Shown here: piece after piece, positions 1 through 9,828 of the stretch | Position numbering within the stretch: position 1 is the stretch's first letter | How the letters are laid out: each line of letters begins with the position of its first letter | Translations under genes and position numbers: made by a program | NCBI RefSeq assembly: GCF_003719295.1 | Contig: NZ_RFLW01000001.1 | Location: 248,001-312,000 of the forward strand | Reading direction: 5' to 3' | Length of the DNA stretch: 64,000 nt | From: Haliea alexandrii | Lineage (GTDB): Bacteria; Pseudomonadota; Gammaproteobacteria; Pseudomonadales; Halieaceae | The notes under the pieces: model-generated | Database searches by the model: none | Seen by the model: only the letters and a program-made list of their open reading frames with translations | What the model was told of the DNA's origin: nothing

Positions 1-427
1 TGGCGCATCCTTTGCCCTGGGAGCCGCACTGGAGCAATCTGGCGCGGCGCTGGTTCTGGCGCAGGGGTTGATCACTCTGGGAGGCGACAGGCCATGGCTG
101 CTGTTGATGCTCACCTACTTCACCGTGTCACTGCTCACTGAAGTCATCACCAATAACGCCGCCGCCATTCTCATGCTGCCCATTGCCCTCAGCATCACCG
201 CGAGCGCAGGGCTAGACCCAACGCCTTTTGTGCTGGCGATCATGATGGCGGCCTCGGCCAGTTTCGCCACACCGCTGGGCTACCAGACCAACCTCATGGT
301 GTATGGCCCGGGCGGTTACCGCTTCACCGACTTCCTGCGCGTGGGTGTGCCCATGAACCTGTTTATAGGCGCCGTCACCCTGGGCGTACTGTTACTCGGC
401 TGGCCGCTGCAGGCGGGCGCTGCATAG
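1..427 (+). CDS. SLC13/DASS-type permease, C-terminal part (truncated by window edge)
   Basis: The reading frame is open from base 2 and ends in TAG at 425-427, so the start lies outside the window. About 141 residues remain. They carry hydrophobic helices and the segment TEVITNNAAAILMLP followed by SASFATPLGYQTNLMVYGPG, the SNT-type Na+/carboxylate-binding motif region of the second inverted repeat of SLC13-family transporters. Predicted inner-membrane permease for a dicarboxylate, sulfate or similar anion; the substrate cannot be read from this end. It converges on the EAL gene with a 21-base gap. Confidence 0.8.
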   Translation, partial: GASFALGAALEQSGAALVLAQGLITLGGDRPWLLLMLTYFTVSLLTEVITNNAAAILMLPIALSITASAGLDPTPFVLAIMMAASASFATPLGYQTNLMVYGPGGYRFTDFLRVGVPMNLFIGAVTLGVLLLGWPLQAGAA

Positions 428-448
428 CGAGCCCCCAGCTGTGAGCAT

Positions 449-1216
449 TTAAAGGTCGCTGAAATCCACCTCAGGCAAGCGTTCAAACCCGGGGCGGGCG
501 AAGAAGTAGCCCTGCATCAGTGACACCCCCGCGTCGCGCAACCACAGCATTTCCTCGCGCGACTCCACGCCCTCGGCAAGCGGCGTGATATTCAGGTCGC
601 GGCACAGATTAATACAGTTTCTGGTAATGCACTGCCGCGCGTGGTCATGACTGATATTGCGAATGAGCCCCATATCGATCTTCACCAGGTCAGTCTGGAA
701 ATCGGCCAACAGACTCAGGCCCGCGTAGCCCGCGCCGAAGTCGTCAATCGCAGTGACAAAACCGAGTTTCTGGTAATAGTCGACAATGCGCTTGATGAAA
801 CCACCATCCTTAACACGCTCAACTTCCGTGAATTCGAACATGATTTGGCGGGTGGGGAAACCGTACTTGCGCGCAGCTTCCAGGGTAGTCCGAATGCAGC
901 GCTCTGGCTTATAAACGGCGTTGGGAAGAAAGTTGATGCTGAGCATGGCATCAACCTCCAGTTCTGCGGCCAGGGAAATCGCCTTGATGCGACACAACTG
1001 GTCGAACAGATAGCGATTGTCCTCGGTGACATTTTTGATAACCGAATAGGCGGACTCTTCATTCAAACCACGAACCAGCGCCTCGTAACCGAAGATAGTT
1101 TTTTTCTGCAGGTCAACGATAGGCTGGAAGGCCATGGTGAAGTCAAAGCCGAGGTCGTCATCGCCCGCACATTGGCCGCATGCCAACCGGTCATCGATAT
1201 TGAGAATATCATCCAC
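449..1216 (-). CDS. EAL-domain cyclic-di-GMP phosphodiesterase
   Basis: A 255-residue protein that is essentially one EAL domain, without a membrane segment or GGDEF domain. The expected catalytic and metal residues are visible: EAL at 45-47, Asn95 in SINFLP, Glu128 in EFTE, DDFGAGY at 158-164, Lys179, Glu215 in AEGVES, and QGYFFARP near 235. It should therefore be an active phosphodiesterase hydrolysing c-di-GMP to pGpG in the cytoplasm. A CGQC pair at 13-16 in a short N-terminal extension is unusual and could bind metal or sense redox, but this is speculation. It diverges from frdA. Confidence 0.88.
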   Translation of the reverse strand: MDDILNIDDRLACGQCAGDDDLGFDFTMAFQPIVDLQKKTIFGYEALVRGLNEESAYSVIKNVTEDNRYLFDQLCRIKAISLAAELEVDAMLSINFLPNAVYKPERCIRTTLEAARKYGFPTRQIMFEFTEVERVKDGGFIKRIVDYYQKLGFVTAIDDFGAGYAGLSLLADFQTDLVKIDMGLIRNISHDHARQCITRNCINLCRDLNITPLAEGVESREEMLWLRDAGVSLMQGYFFARPGFERLPEVDFSDL

Positions 1217-1389
1217 GCTTGCCTCCTCGCTGGATGCTCCGGGAAACGGTGACTGAAAAAAAACGGATGCCAGGGCTTGCGCCGACGCTCTGGCTGCTGA
1301 TTTTCATCGCATTGCATCCCGCAGGATGAGCGGTGAGAATGCAACAAAATGCAACACCACGCAATGACGCCTGCAAGAGGGCCTTTGCC

Positions 1390-3162
1390 ATGAACCAGCA
1401 GACGGCAGACATCGTAATCGTGGGTGGCGGGGGTGCGGGCCTGCGCGCGGCGATTGCCGCAGCCGAGGCCAACCCAGGCCTGGATATTCTGTTACTTTCC
1501 AAGGTGTACCCCATGCGCAGCCACACCGTGGCGGCGGAGGGCGGCTGCGCTGGCGTCATTCAGCCACACGACAGCGTGGACGCGCATTTTGACGACACCG
1601 TCGCGGGGGGTGACTGGCTCTGTGACCAGGACGTGGTAGATTATTTCGTGCGCCACGCCACGGAGGAGAACCTGCGCCTGGAGCACTGGGGCTGCCCCTG
1701 GAGCCGCAAGCCGGACGGCAGTATCAACGTGCGCGCCTTCGGCGGCATGCAGATAGAACGTACCTGGTTCGCCGCGGACAAGACCGGCTTCCATATTCTG
1801 CACACGCTGTTCCAGACCTCGCTCCAGTACCCGGCCATTCGACGCTGTGACGAGTATTTCTGCACCGACCTGCTGGTGGAAGACGGTCACTGCGGTGGCC
1901 TGCTGGCTATCGACATGCGCAGCGGCGAGCAGACATTGATAGCCGCCTCGGCCGTCATTCTCGCCACCGGCGGCGCGGCACGCGTCTACCGCTACAACAC
2001 CAACGGCGGCATTGTGACCGGCGATGGCATGGCGCTGGCCTACCGCCAGGGCGTACCCCTGCGCGACATGGAGTTCATGCAGTACCATCCCACCGGCCTG
2101 CCGGGCTCCGGCATTCTGATCACCGAGGCGGCGCGTGGCGAGGGCGGCGTACTCACCAACCGCGATGGCTACCGCTACCTGCAGGATTATGGCCTGGGCC
2201 CGGAAACCCCGCTGGGCCGGCCCCAGAACAAGCAGATGGAGCTGGGGCCCCGCGACCGCCTCAGCCAGGCCTTCTGGCACGAACAGCTTGCCGGCCGCAC
2301 CGTGGCCACCGAGCGGGGCGAGGCGGTGTACCTGGACCTTCGGCACCTCGGCGAACAGCATATTCAGGAACGGCTACCCTTCATTCGCGATCTCGCGCGC
2401 ACCTACGTCAACGTGGACGCAGTGCGTGAACCGATTCCGGTGCGACCCACGGCCCACTACACCATGGGGGGCATTCAAACCGACCGCCATACCGCTACCT
2501 GCCTGCCCGGGTTGTATGCGGTGGGCGAGTGCGCCAGCATCGGCCTGCATGGCGCCAACCGATTGGGATCCAACTCACTGGCAGAGCTGAGTGTATTCGG
2601 GCGGCTGGCCGGGGAACAGGCGGCCGACCGTGCGGCGCAAGGGCATGCGGTGAACCCACAGGCGCTGCGCCAGCAGGCCGAAGCACGAGCGGTTGAGCGG
2701 GAAGCCCTGCGTACGGCAGACGGCCCGGAACGTCTTCCGGTGCTGCGCGATGAAATGGCCGCGTCGATGGAAGCCGGCATCGGTATATTCCGCAGCCCCG
2801 CAAGCATGACCGCAACCACGGAGAAAATTGCCGAACTCAAGGCGCGCTACCAGCAACTCGGCCTCCGCGACCGCAGCCGCGCCTTCAACACCGAATGGTT
2901 GCAGGCCATCGAGCTCGGCTTTCTGCTGGACGTGGCGGAAGCCATGAGCTACTCCGCGCTCGCGCGTCAGGAGTCCCGCGGCAGCCACCAGCGTCCGGAG
3001 GATTTCCCGGTACGTGATGACGCGCACTTCCTCCGCCACAGCCTGGCCCAACAACAGCGTGGCGGCGCACCCGCTATCAACTGGCAGGATGTGGTCATCA
3101 CACGCTCGGCACCGGGTGAACGGCATTATGGCGGCAAGGCGACAGGGGAGGCAGGCACGTGA
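1390..3162 (+). CDS. frdA: Fumarate reductase flavoprotein subunit
   Basis: 590 residues, matching the roughly 600-residue FrdA family. The FAD Rossmann motif VGGGGAG starts at residue 11, the FAD-linking histidine lies in SHTVAAEGG (His45), and the active-site stretch [10 protein letters not shown] is intact. As catalytic subunit of quinol:fumarate reductase it reduces fumarate to succinate at the cytoplasmic face, allowing anaerobic respiration. I chose ATG 1390 over the in-frame 1333 because an AAGAGG sequence lies just upstream and homology begins here. The stop overlaps frdB (GTGA). FrdA rather than SdhA is favoured by the two-subunit anchor frdCD further on. Confidence 0.9.
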   Translation: MNQQTADIVIVGGGGAGLRAAIAAAEANPGLDILLLSKVYPMRSHTVAAEGGCAGVIQPHDSVDAHFDDTVAGGDWLCDQDVVDYFVRHATEENLRLEHWGCPWSRKPDGSINVRAFGGMQIERTWFAADKTGFHILHTLFQTSLQYPAIRRCDEYFCTDLLVEDGHCGGLLAIDMRSGEQTLIAASAVILATGGAARVYRYNTNGGIVTGDGMALAYRQGVPLRDMEFMQYHPTGLPGSGILITEAARGEGGVLTNRDGYRYLQDYGLGPETPLGRPQNKQMELGPRDRLSQAFWHEQLAGRTVATERGEAVYLDLRHLGEQHIQERLPFIRDLARTYVNVDAVREPIPVRPTAHYTMGGIQTDRHTATCLPGLYAVGECASIGLHGANRLGSNSLAELSVFGRLAGEQAADRAAQGHAVNPQALRQQAEARAVEREALRTADGPERLPVLRDEMAASMEAGIGIFRSPASMTATTEKIAELKARYQQLGLRDRSRAFNTEWLQAIELGFLLDVAEAMSYSALARQESRGSHQRPEDFPVRDDAHFLRHSLAQQQRGGAPAINWQDVVITRSAPGERHYGGKATGEAGT

Positions 3163-3911
3163 ACGGCACTCTCGAACTGGTCGTCACGCGCTACCTCCCG
3201 GAGCAGGACACGCAGCCCCGGGAGCAAAGCTACACGGTGCCCTATGGGGAAGACATGTCCGTACTCGACGCGCTCAACTACATCAAGGACGAGCTGGACC
3301 CGTCGTTGAGCCACCGCTGGTCTTGCCGCATGGCGATTTGCGGCAGCTGCGGTGTGATGGTGAACGGGGAGCCGAAACTGTCCTGCAAGACGTTCCTGCG
3401 CGACTACCGTAAGGCGGGGGTGGTGAGAGTGCGCGCGCTCGACAACCTGCCGGTGGAGCGAGACCTGATTGCGGACATCAGCGGCGTGGTCGAGCATATC
3501 GAGGCGGTGAAGCCGTGGTTGATACGCCACAATTCAGCTCCCGCCAGCGAGGCACACACGCAAACCCCGGCACAGATGGCGCGCTACCACGCCTTCAGCC
3601 AGTGCATCAATTGCGCGCTGTGCTATGCCGCTTGCCCACAGTTCGGGCGCAACCCCGAGTTCCTGGGCCCTGCCGCGCTGACCCTGGCGCAGCGCTACAA
3701 CCTCGATTCCCGGGATGAAGGCAAGGAAGAGCGCATGCCCTGGCTGAACGCCACCGAAGGCGTGTGGAGCTGTACCTTCGTCGGCTACTGCTCGGAAGTC
3801 TGCCCCAAGGATGTCGACCCGGCTTCGGCCATCAACCGCGGCAAGGTGGCATCGGACATCAACTACGGCGTGAACGTGTTCCGCCTGTTGCGGGGCAAGG
3901 GCGACGCCTGA
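3159..3911 (+). CDS. frdB: Fumarate reductase iron-sulfur subunit
   Basis: 250 residues with a GTG start overlapping the frdA stop by four bases, so translational coupling is likely. Three clusters are readable: [2Fe-2S] ligands C56, C61, C64 and C76; [4Fe-4S] ligands C148, C151, C154 with C214; and [3Fe-4S] ligands C158, C204 and C210. The segment around [15 protein letters not shown] and [11 protein letters not shown] is very close to E. coli FrdB. It passes electrons from quinol at the membrane anchor to FrdA. The anchor genes do not follow directly; they are 3.6 kb downstream. Confidence 0.92.
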   Translation: MNGTLELVVTRYLPEQDTQPREQSYTVPYGEDMSVLDALNYIKDELDPSLSHRWSCRMAICGSCGVMVNGEPKLSCKTFLRDYRKAGVVRVRALDNLPVERDLIADISGVVEHIEAVKPWLIRHNSAPASEAHTQTPAQMARYHAFSQCINCALCYAACPQFGRNPEFLGPAALTLAQRYNLDSRDEGKEERMPWLNATEGVWSCTFVGYCSEVCPKDVDPASAINRGKVASDINYGVNVFRLLRGKGDA

Positions 3912-3975
3912 ACCGCGACAAAAACCTCCTCTCGCTTGCGCTGATGAAGCGCGGTTCGTTGACGTTATTGCAAAT

Positions 3976-4001
3976 CGTAATGATAATACATATCATTTAC
4001 G
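3976..4001 (+). promoter_or_regulatory. Fur-box-like palindrome upstream of siderophore receptor
   Basis: The perfect heptamer pair AATGATA/TATCATT, separated by five bases, sits inside a wider near-palindrome starting CGTAATG and ending TTTACG. It resembles the Fur box consensus GATAATGATAATCATTATC and lies about 57 bases before the receptor ATG. Iron-dependent repression of the receptor and PepSY genes is inferred. Confidence 0.75.
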
Positions 4002-4057
4002 TTATTGCAGTGGCAGTGGCCGCGGCGTTTACCGGTCGACATCAATGAGGGGGTTCA

Positions 4058-6172
4058 ATGAAAGCGGTTTCGGGCGAACAGTGGCTGACAGGGGCGTTGT
4101 TACTGGGTTTGTGGCAGGGTGCAACCGCCGTGGCGGAGGAAAGCACACCGGCACTGGAGGAGCTGGTGGTCTACGGCGCGGGCTACCGCACGACCGGGAC
4201 CAAGTCGGACCTGCTGCCCATGGATGCTCCGATGAGTTACGAAATCTACGATGGGGAATTACTTGCGCGCCGCCAGGTGGACACCGTCAACGAGGCGCTG
4301 CGCTACGTGCCCGGGGTGACACCGGAGAATCGCGGCACGGTCACCATCTTCGACCAGTACACCATTCGCGGCTTCGACAGCTACTACAACTACTACGATG
4401 GCCTGCCCCTGCAATACAACAACCTGTGGAACCTCGTTCCGCAGGTTGATGCCTTCGCCACGGAGACAATTGAGATACTCAAGGGCCCCACCTCGGTACT
4501 GTACGGGTCCGCGCCGCCCGGCGGCATGGTCAACCAGACTGCCAAGCAACCCCTGGCAGAACAGCAAACCCTGTTGCGCCTGCGCAGCGGCAGCAGTGAC
4601 CTGCGCGAGATAGGCCTCGATACCACCGGCCCGGCCAGCGACAGCGTCAACTACCGCCTCGTCGCCCTGTGGCGGGAAAGCGACGGACAGCAGGTCACCA
4701 CGGAAGAGGAGCGCCGCACGCTGGCACCTTCCCTGACCTGGGACATCTCCTCGCGCACACGCCTCAACGTCAACCTCTATTATCAGGACGACCCGGCTCT
4801 CGTGCCCTCGACACCGCTGCCGGCCCTCGGCACGCTGTATCGCGCCGACTACGGGCGCTTGGGCGTCGATGCATTCGCCGGGGATCGTGCCTGGTCGGGC
4901 ATGGAGCGCGAAGTCATCCTGTTGGGTTACAAGCTTGACCACGCCTTCAACGAGCAGTGGTCCTTCCTGCAGAACTTCCGCTATACGGATGCCGAGGCCC
5001 TGCAGAAAAATACCTACAACTACGGGCTGCAAGTCGATGGCCGCACGCTTACCCGCAGCGCCTACTTCACAGACGAAGCACAAGAGGGTTTCGTGGTAGA
5101 CAACCAGCTGGCCTGGAGCACGAAACTTGCGGGCGCCTCCCACCGTGTTCTGCTCGGCGTTGAATACCGCGAGCTGGATTCCGACATCCGCTACGGCGAC
5201 ACCCTGGGCTTCGCTACGCCCGCCATTGACCTGGCGGCACCCAACCACAGTCTGTTCGACCCCGCGAGCCTGCCGCTGGACAGCTATACCGAAGGCCACC
5301 GTATCGAACAGGAGCAAGTGGGCGTCTACCTGCAGGATGAAATTCGCTGGCAGGCGCTGACGGTGGTGGCCGGCCTGCGCTGGGACGACTACGAGAGCAG
5401 TGATGTCGCCGAGAACAACTATCTGGGGTTCGCCTACGGCAGCACCACCAAGATCGACCAGGACGAAGTCAGCGGCCGCCTTGCCGCCATGCTCCATTTG
5501 AACAGTGGCTGGGCACCCTACCTGAACTATTCAGAATCCTTCGAACCCACCTCCGGCCAGGATTCCCTCACCGGCCAGGCCTTTGAGCCGACCACAGCGG
5601 AGCAGCTGGAAGCGGGTGTGAAGTATCAGGCGACAGACCGCGACCTCACCCTGACTGCTGCGTGGTTCGACCTGCGCAAGCAGAATGTGGTGGTAAACAC
5701 TCCTGACTTCATGCAGTACACCCAGAACGGCGAAGTGAAGTCAGAGGGGGTAGAACTGGCGCTGAACACCCGACTCGGGCCGCAGTGGACGCTAGACGCT
5801 ACCGCCACCTGGCTGGATATTGCGGTCACCGATAACCCCCTGAACCCGTCGCTGGTGGGCAACACACCGGTGTGGGTCGCAGACCGCCAGGCGGCACTGT
5901 GGCTGGGCTGGGAGCCGTTGCCCTCGCTGGCGTTCAACGCCGGCGTTCGCTACGTGGGTGAAAGCCAGCTGGACGCGGCAAACACCGATACCCTGCCATC
6001 CTACACGCTCTACGATCTGGTGGTTTCCTGGGCTATCGACGACACCTGGGAGCTGGGCCTGAGCGCCACCAACCTCACCGACGAAACCTACGTGGGTGCC
6101 TGTTATGACGCCAGCAACTGCTGGATGGGTGTCGAGCGCCGCGTGGAAGCGGTGCTCAACGCGCGCTTCTGA
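4058..6172 (+). CDS. TonB-dependent siderophore receptor
   Basis: 704 residues. An N-terminal signal peptide (about residues 1-27, ending near TAVAEE) is followed by a TonB-box-like LEELVVYG, a plug domain (about 45-160, with VNEALRYVPGV, IRGFDSYYNYYDGLP and EILKGPTSVLYGSAPPGG) and a 22-strand beta-barrel ending in the typical C-terminal phenylalanine (LNARF). It should import a ferric siderophore across the outer membrane using TonB energy; the ligand is unknown. A GAGGGGG ribosome site precedes ATG 4058, and a Fur-box-like palindrome lies upstream. Its position between frdB and frdC is unusual. Confidence 0.9.
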   Translation: MKAVSGEQWLTGALLLGLWQGATAVAEESTPALEELVVYGAGYRTTGTKSDLLPMDAPMSYEIYDGELLARRQVDTVNEALRYVPGVTPENRGTVTIFDQYTIRGFDSYYNYYDGLPLQYNNLWNLVPQVDAFATETIEILKGPTSVLYGSAPPGGMVNQTAKQPLAEQQTLLRLRSGSSDLREIGLDTTGPASDSVNYRLVALWRESDGQQVTTEEERRTLAPSLTWDISSRTRLNVNLYYQDDPALVPSTPLPALGTLYRADYGRLGVDAFAGDRAWSGMEREVILLGYKLDHAFNEQWSFLQNFRYTDAEALQKNTYNYGLQVDGRTLTRSAYFTDEAQEGFVVDNQLAWSTKLAGASHRVLLGVEYRELDSDIRYGDTLGFATPAIDLAAPNHSLFDPASLPLDSYTEGHRIEQEQVGVYLQDEIRWQALTVVAGLRWDDYESSDVAENNYLGFAYGSTTKIDQDEVSGRLAAMLHLNSGWAPYLNYSESFEPTSGQDSLTGQAFEPTTAEQLEAGVKYQATDRDLTLTAAWFDLRKQNVVVNTPDFMQYTQNGEVKSEGVELALNTRLGPQWTLDATATWLDIAVTDNPLNPSLVGNTPVWVADRQAALWLGWEPLPSLAFNAGVRYVGESQLDAANTDTLPSYTLYDLVVSWAIDDTWELGLSATNLTDETYVGACYDASNCWMGVERRVEAVLNARF

Positions 6173-6176
6173 CGCC

Positions 6177-7301
6177 GTGCGTCGCTGGGTGTTCAAACTG
6201 CACAGCGCGCTGGCATTGCTGGCGCTGCTGCCGCTGTTGCTGATCGTGTTGACCGGCAGCCTGCTGGTATTCAAGTTCGAAATCGACAGCCTGCTCATGC
6301 CGGGCCAGGTGCTGGTGCAGCCTCCCGAGGATGCCCGGCGCCTGCCGCTGGACGAGCTGATGGCGCGTATCAACCGCGCCCAGCCCGACTACGAGCTGGG
6401 CAGCTGGGAGCTGTTCGACGATGCGCGCACCGCTGACCGCGTATACCTCATTCGGCGCGGCAGCGAGCATTGGTTCAAGGCGCACCTGAACCCCTACAGC
6501 GGCGAGCTCCTCGATCAGCCAGCGGGGCTGCACCACGCCCTGACCGACTGGCTGCTTAACCTGCACTACACGCTGCTGCTGGACGGGCGCTTCGAGTCCG
6601 CTCCGCATCTGGGCTTGATCGTGGGTTTGCTGGCCGCCATTTGTCTGAGTGCCCTGGGGATTTCCGGGCTGATCCTTTACCGGCGTTTCTGGCGGCACTT
6701 CTTCAGCTTTCGCCGGGACCATCGGCCAATGGTGGTAACGCGCCAGCTGCATCGCCTGCTCGGCATCTGGAGCTCGCCCGTTCTGCTGCTGGTGGGTTTG
6801 ACCGGGCTCTACTTCAACGCCGTTGCCTACCTGGAGGAGTCCGGGGAGCACATGGAGGGCGGGCACCACATCATGCAGGAGCGCCTCTATAACGACAGCC
6901 TGGATTTCGAGGCGCTGCTGGCAGACAGCCACCAGCAGATCAGCGGCTTCGAGCCCACCTACCTGCTGTTCCCCTTCGAGCCCGGTCAGGCCTTCACCGT
7001 GTTCGGTGCCGTGCCCGGCATGAGCATACTGGCCAGCGAATACGGCTCTGCCGTGAGCTACGATGCGCAAAGCGGTCACGTCGAGGTGGCCTACGACCTG
7101 CGCGAGCAGCCGCTGCTGGCGCGCGCGGTCGACAGCTTCCGCAAGCTGCATTTCGGCCACTTTGCCGGCCTGCCATCGAAAATCATCTGGGCGCTGGGTG
7201 GCCTGTGTCTGGTCGCCATGCCGCTCACTGGGGTGGCGATGTGGTACAGCCGCAAGCGCCGGCAATGGACGCGGCGGGGCACCACCGTACAGCCCGCGTA
7301 G
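6177..7301 (+). CDS. PepSY-associated transmembrane protein (iron-uptake reductase type)
   Basis: 374 residues from GTG 6177, four bases after the receptor stop; a longer frame upstream only overlaps the receptor and is ignored. There are about four membrane helices: near 7-30, then 137-165 (LGLIVGLLAAICLSALGISG), 185-210 and a final one near 340-362 (LGGLCLVAMPLTGVAMWYS), with periplasmic PepSY-type segments between. Members of this family next to siderophore receptors are thought to reduce ferric siderophores in the periplasm or inner membrane. It is almost certainly cotranscribed with the receptor. Histidines HH and H in the helices could bind haem (inference). Confidence 0.85.
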   Translation: MRRWVFKLHSALALLALLPLLLIVLTGSLLVFKFEIDSLLMPGQVLVQPPEDARRLPLDELMARINRAQPDYELGSWELFDDARTADRVYLIRRGSEHWFKAHLNPYSGELLDQPAGLHHALTDWLLNLHYTLLLDGRFESAPHLGLIVGLLAAICLSALGISGLILYRRFWRHFFSFRRDHRPMVVTRQLHRLLGIWSSPVLLLVGLTGLYFNAVAYLEESGEHMEGGHHIMQERLYNDSLDFEALLADSHQQISGFEPTYLLFPFEPGQAFTVFGAVPGMSILASEYGSAVSYDAQSGHVEVAYDLREQPLLARAVDSFRKLHFGHFAGLPSKIIWALGGLCLVAMPLTGVAMWYSRKRRQWTRRGTTVQPA

Positions 7302-7546
7302 CAACGCGTCAGCAGTAAATCCCTCCATGCCAGTAGCGATGCCTTGGCGCAGAGAGTCGCGGTAAAGGAGTGGCGATGAAGAAGATGCGGGAGAGCACAG
7401 GCTCTGCTACTGTCCCTGTATTGGCCGACACCAAGGGCACCCACCATTGCCCACAGCGTGCGTGAGCATAACACCACGGCAGCCTGCACACGCGTCGGAC
7501 AGCAACCACGGCGTACAACCCGTCCGCTTGGTGCGAGGTAAAGGCG

Positions 7547-7954
7547 ATGCGTAAACCCTGGCAACCCCGTCAGCCACGCGACTGGTGGCTGCACAACCCG
7601 GCCTACCGCCGCTATATGCTGCGGGAGGCCACCGCGCTGCCCCTGCTGCTGTACACCCTGCTGTTGCTCACTGGTATCTACCAGCTCGCGCGCGGGCCGG
7701 TTGCCTTCGGCGCCTGGCTCGCCTGGCTGCAAACACCGGCGATGCTCGTCCTGCAGGGCATAGCACTCGCCGCCGCGCTGCTGCACGCGGTCACCTGGGT
7801 GGCGCTGGTGCCGAAGATTCTGGTGATTGACAGCGACCGCCTGCGCATTGCCCCACGGCATGTGCTGCGCGCCCATCAACTCGCTGCGCTGGGCTGCAAC
7901 CTGGGCCTGATAGGCGCCACACTGTGGTTGCTGTGGCCGGCTGGAGGGCACTAG
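7547..7954 (+). CDS. frdC: Fumarate reductase membrane anchor subunit C
   Basis: 135 residues with three hydrophobic helices (about 25-45, 60-85, 108-130). The opening RKPWQPRQPRDWWLHNPAYRRYMLREATALP closely follows FrdC of E. coli, including a glutamate at the first helix (residue 26) comparable to the quinone-site Glu29. It anchors FrdAB and binds menaquinol. An AGGTAAAGG ribosome site precedes the ATG. It is followed two bases later by frdD, so the anchor pair is intact although parted from frdAB. Confidence 0.88.
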   Translation: MRKPWQPRQPRDWWLHNPAYRRYMLREATALPLLLYTLLLLTGIYQLARGPVAFGAWLAWLQTPAMLVLQGIALAAALLHAVTWVALVPKILVIDSDRLRIAPRHVLRAHQLAALGCNLGLIGATLWLLWPAGGH

Positions 7955-7956
7955 CG

Positions 7957-8301
7957 ATGCGCCGCTCCCACGAACCCATCAGCTGGTCACTGTTTGGCGC
8001 CGGTGGCATGCTGCTGGCGCTTATTGGCCCCGGGCTAATTGTCAGTACGCTGTTGCTGCCATGGCTAACGCAGGATCCGCAGGCCCTCTACGTCAGCTTC
8101 AGCGCCGGGCTGCGTCATCCACTGGGCACCTGCGCGGCGCTGGCTGTGGTTGCCTTGCCCCTCTACCACACGGCACATCGTCTGTATCACGGCCTGCACG
8201 ACCTGCATATCACCGGGCCAGGCTGGCTGCTGGGTGGGGTTTTCTACGGCGGGGCAACTGTGCTCAGTGCACTGTGTGCGTTCTGGCTGCTTGCGCTGTA
8301 G
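7957..8301 (+). CDS. frdD: Fumarate reductase membrane anchor subunit D
   Basis: 114 residues and three helices. The motif HRLYHGLHDL near residues 75-84 is the FrdD signature. ATG 7957 lies two bases after the frdC stop; an earlier in-frame start would run into frdC and was not used. With FrdC it forms the haem-free membrane anchor that binds quinol. It ends 15 bases from the convergent hisF. Confidence 0.88.
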   Translation: MRRSHEPISWSLFGAGGMLLALIGPGLIVSTLLLPWLTQDPQALYVSFSAGLRHPLGTCAALAVVALPLYHTAHRLYHGLHDLHITGPGWLLGGVFYGGATVLSALCAFWLLAL

Positions 8302-8316
8302 CCACGCACGTGGCGG

Positions 8317-9090
8317 CTAGCGGCGGACTTCGATGCCCCGTTCTGCCATATAGGCCTTGGCCTCGGGTACGGTGTATTCCGCAAAGTGGAAAATGCTCGC
8401 CGCCAGCACGGCATCGGCGCCGCCGAGCAAAATGCCGTCCACCAAGTGCTGCAGGTTACCCACACCGCCGGAGGCGATCACCGGAATATCCACGGCATCG
8501 GTAATGGCCCGCGTCACGCCCAGCTCAAAGCCGTTTTTGGTGCCGTCGCGGTCCATGCTGGTAAGCAGGATTTCCCCGGCCCCCAGCTCCGCCATCTTCA
8601 CCGCCCAGGCCACCGCGTCAATGCCGGTGGGTTTGCGCCCGCCGTGGGTGAATATCTCCCAGCGCGGCTTGCCCTCCACATCGGCCACGCGCTTGGCGTC
8701 AATGGCCACCACAATGCACTGGGCACCGAAGCGCTGCGAGGCCTGACGCACCAGCTCCGGGTTGTGAATCGCGGCGGTGTTGATGCTGACTTTGTCGGCG
8801 CCGGCATTGAGCATGGTGCGGATGTCATCGACTGAGCGAATGCCGCCGCCTACCGTGAGCGGGATGAACACCTGTTCGGCAATCTGCTCAACCGTGTGCA
8901 CCGTGGTCTCGCGGCCCTCGTGGCTGGCGGTGATGTCGAGAAAGGTGATTTCATCGGCACCCTGCTCGTTGTAGCGGCGGGCGATTTCCACCGGGTCACC
9001 CGCGTCGCGGATCCCGACGAAGTTGACGCCCTTGACCACACGGCCGTTGTCGACATCGAGGCAGGGGATGATGCGCTTGGCCAGGCCCAC
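8317..9090 (-). CDS. hisF: Imidazole glycerol phosphate synthase, cyclase subunit
   Basis: 257 residues, standard HisF length. The (beta/alpha)8 barrel shows [15 protein letters not shown] at the start, the catalytic aspartates (Asp11 in CLDVD and the one in VVAIDAK near 130) and the phosphate-binding loops GGGIRS and ASGGVG. It uses ammonia from HisH to turn PRFAR into imidazole glycerol phosphate and AICAR. Last gene of the minus-strand hisB-hisH-hisA-hisF run; three bases separate it from hisA. Confidence 0.96.
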   Translation of the reverse strand: MGLAKRIIPCLDVDNGRVVKGVNFVGIRDAGDPVEIARRYNEQGADEITFLDITASHEGRETTVHTVEQIAEQVFIPLTVGGGIRSVDDIRTMLNAGADKVSINTAAIHNPELVRQASQRFGAQCIVVAIDAKRVADVEGKPRWEIFTHGGRKPTGIDAVAWAVKMAELGAGEILLTSMDRDGTKNGFELGVTRAITDAVDIPVIASGGVGNLQHLVDGILLGGADAVLAASIFHFAEYTVPEAKAYMAERGIEVRR

Positions 9091-9093
9091 GCG

Positions 9094-9828
9094 TCAGCCC
9101 GCCGAGTCACACAGGCGCTGAGCTTCAGCCACGTCCAGCGTGCCCTCGTAAATAGCGCGACCGGTAATGGCGCCGCAGATGCCCTCGTGGGCCACGGCCC
9201 GCAGGGCGCGAATGTCATTCATATTAGTGATGCCGCCAGAGGCGATGACCGGAATGCTGGACGCACGGGCCATGCCCAGCGTGGCTTCCACGTTCACACC
9301 CTGCATCATGCCGTCGCGGGCGATATCGGTATACACGATGGCAGACACACCATCTGCCTCAAACTGCCGGGCGAGGTCTGTCGCCAGCACCGTGGACACT
9401 TCCGCCCAACCGTCGGTGGCCACCAGGCCCTCTTTTGCGTCCAGGCCGACGATCACCTTGCCGGGAAAGGCGCGGCAGGCCTCGGCCACAAACGCCGGTT
9501 CCTTGACCGCCTTGGTGCCGATAATCACGTAGTCCACGCCGGCACGCACGTAGTGTTCGATGGTGTCGAGGCTGCGAATACCGCCGCCGATCTGGATCGG
9601 CAGGCCGGGGTAGGCCGCCGCGATCGCGGTCACCACCTCGCCATTCACCGGCTCGCCGGCAAAGGCGCCGTTCAGGTCCACCAGGTGCAGGCGCCGGCAG
9701 CCGGCGTCTACCCAGCGCCGGGCAACGGCAACCGGGTCATCGGAGAACACCGTGCTGTCCTCCATCAGGCCCTGGCGCAGGCGCACGCACTGGCCGTCCT
9801 TGAGGTCGATAGCGGGGATAATCAGCAT
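9094..9828 (-). CDS. hisA: ProFAR isomerase (histidine biosynthesis)
   Basis: 244 residues starting [20 protein letters not shown]; the open frame extends upstream inside hisH but homology begins here. Asp8 in AIDL and the aspartate in YTDIARDG are the expected acid/base pair, and two glycine-rich phosphate sites (GGGIRS, ASGGI) are present. It isomerises ProFAR to PRFAR in histidine synthesis. The start overlaps the end of hisH by seven bases, indicating coupled translation. Confidence 0.96.
   Translation of the reverse strand: MLIIPAIDLKDGQCVRLRQGLMEDSTVFSDDPVAVARRWVDAGCRRLHLVDLNGAFAGEPVNGEVVTAIAAAYPGLPIQIGGGIRSLDTIEHYVRAGVDYVIIGTKAVKEPAFVAEACRAFPGKVIVGLDAKEGLVATDGWAEVSTVLATDLARQFEADGVSAIVYTDIARDGMMQGVNVEATLGMARASSIPVIASGGITNMNDIRALRAVAHEGICGAITGRAIYEGTLDVAEAQRLCDSAG

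Noticed and set aside
1297..1310. CTGATTTTCATCGC before frdA as an FNR/Anr site
   Set aside because: Only about seven of ten positions match TTGATN4ATCAA and the right half is poor; suggestive in an frd promoter but not enough to list.
7340..7450. Sequence with GCGGGAGAGCAC and GCCGACACCAAGGGC, vaguely like a glycine riboswitch, in the frdC leader
   Set aside because: Only two short blocks match; the conserved CTCTCAGG-AAAAGGAC end and a proper P1 stem are missing, and frdC is an unlikely target. A covariance-model search would settle it.
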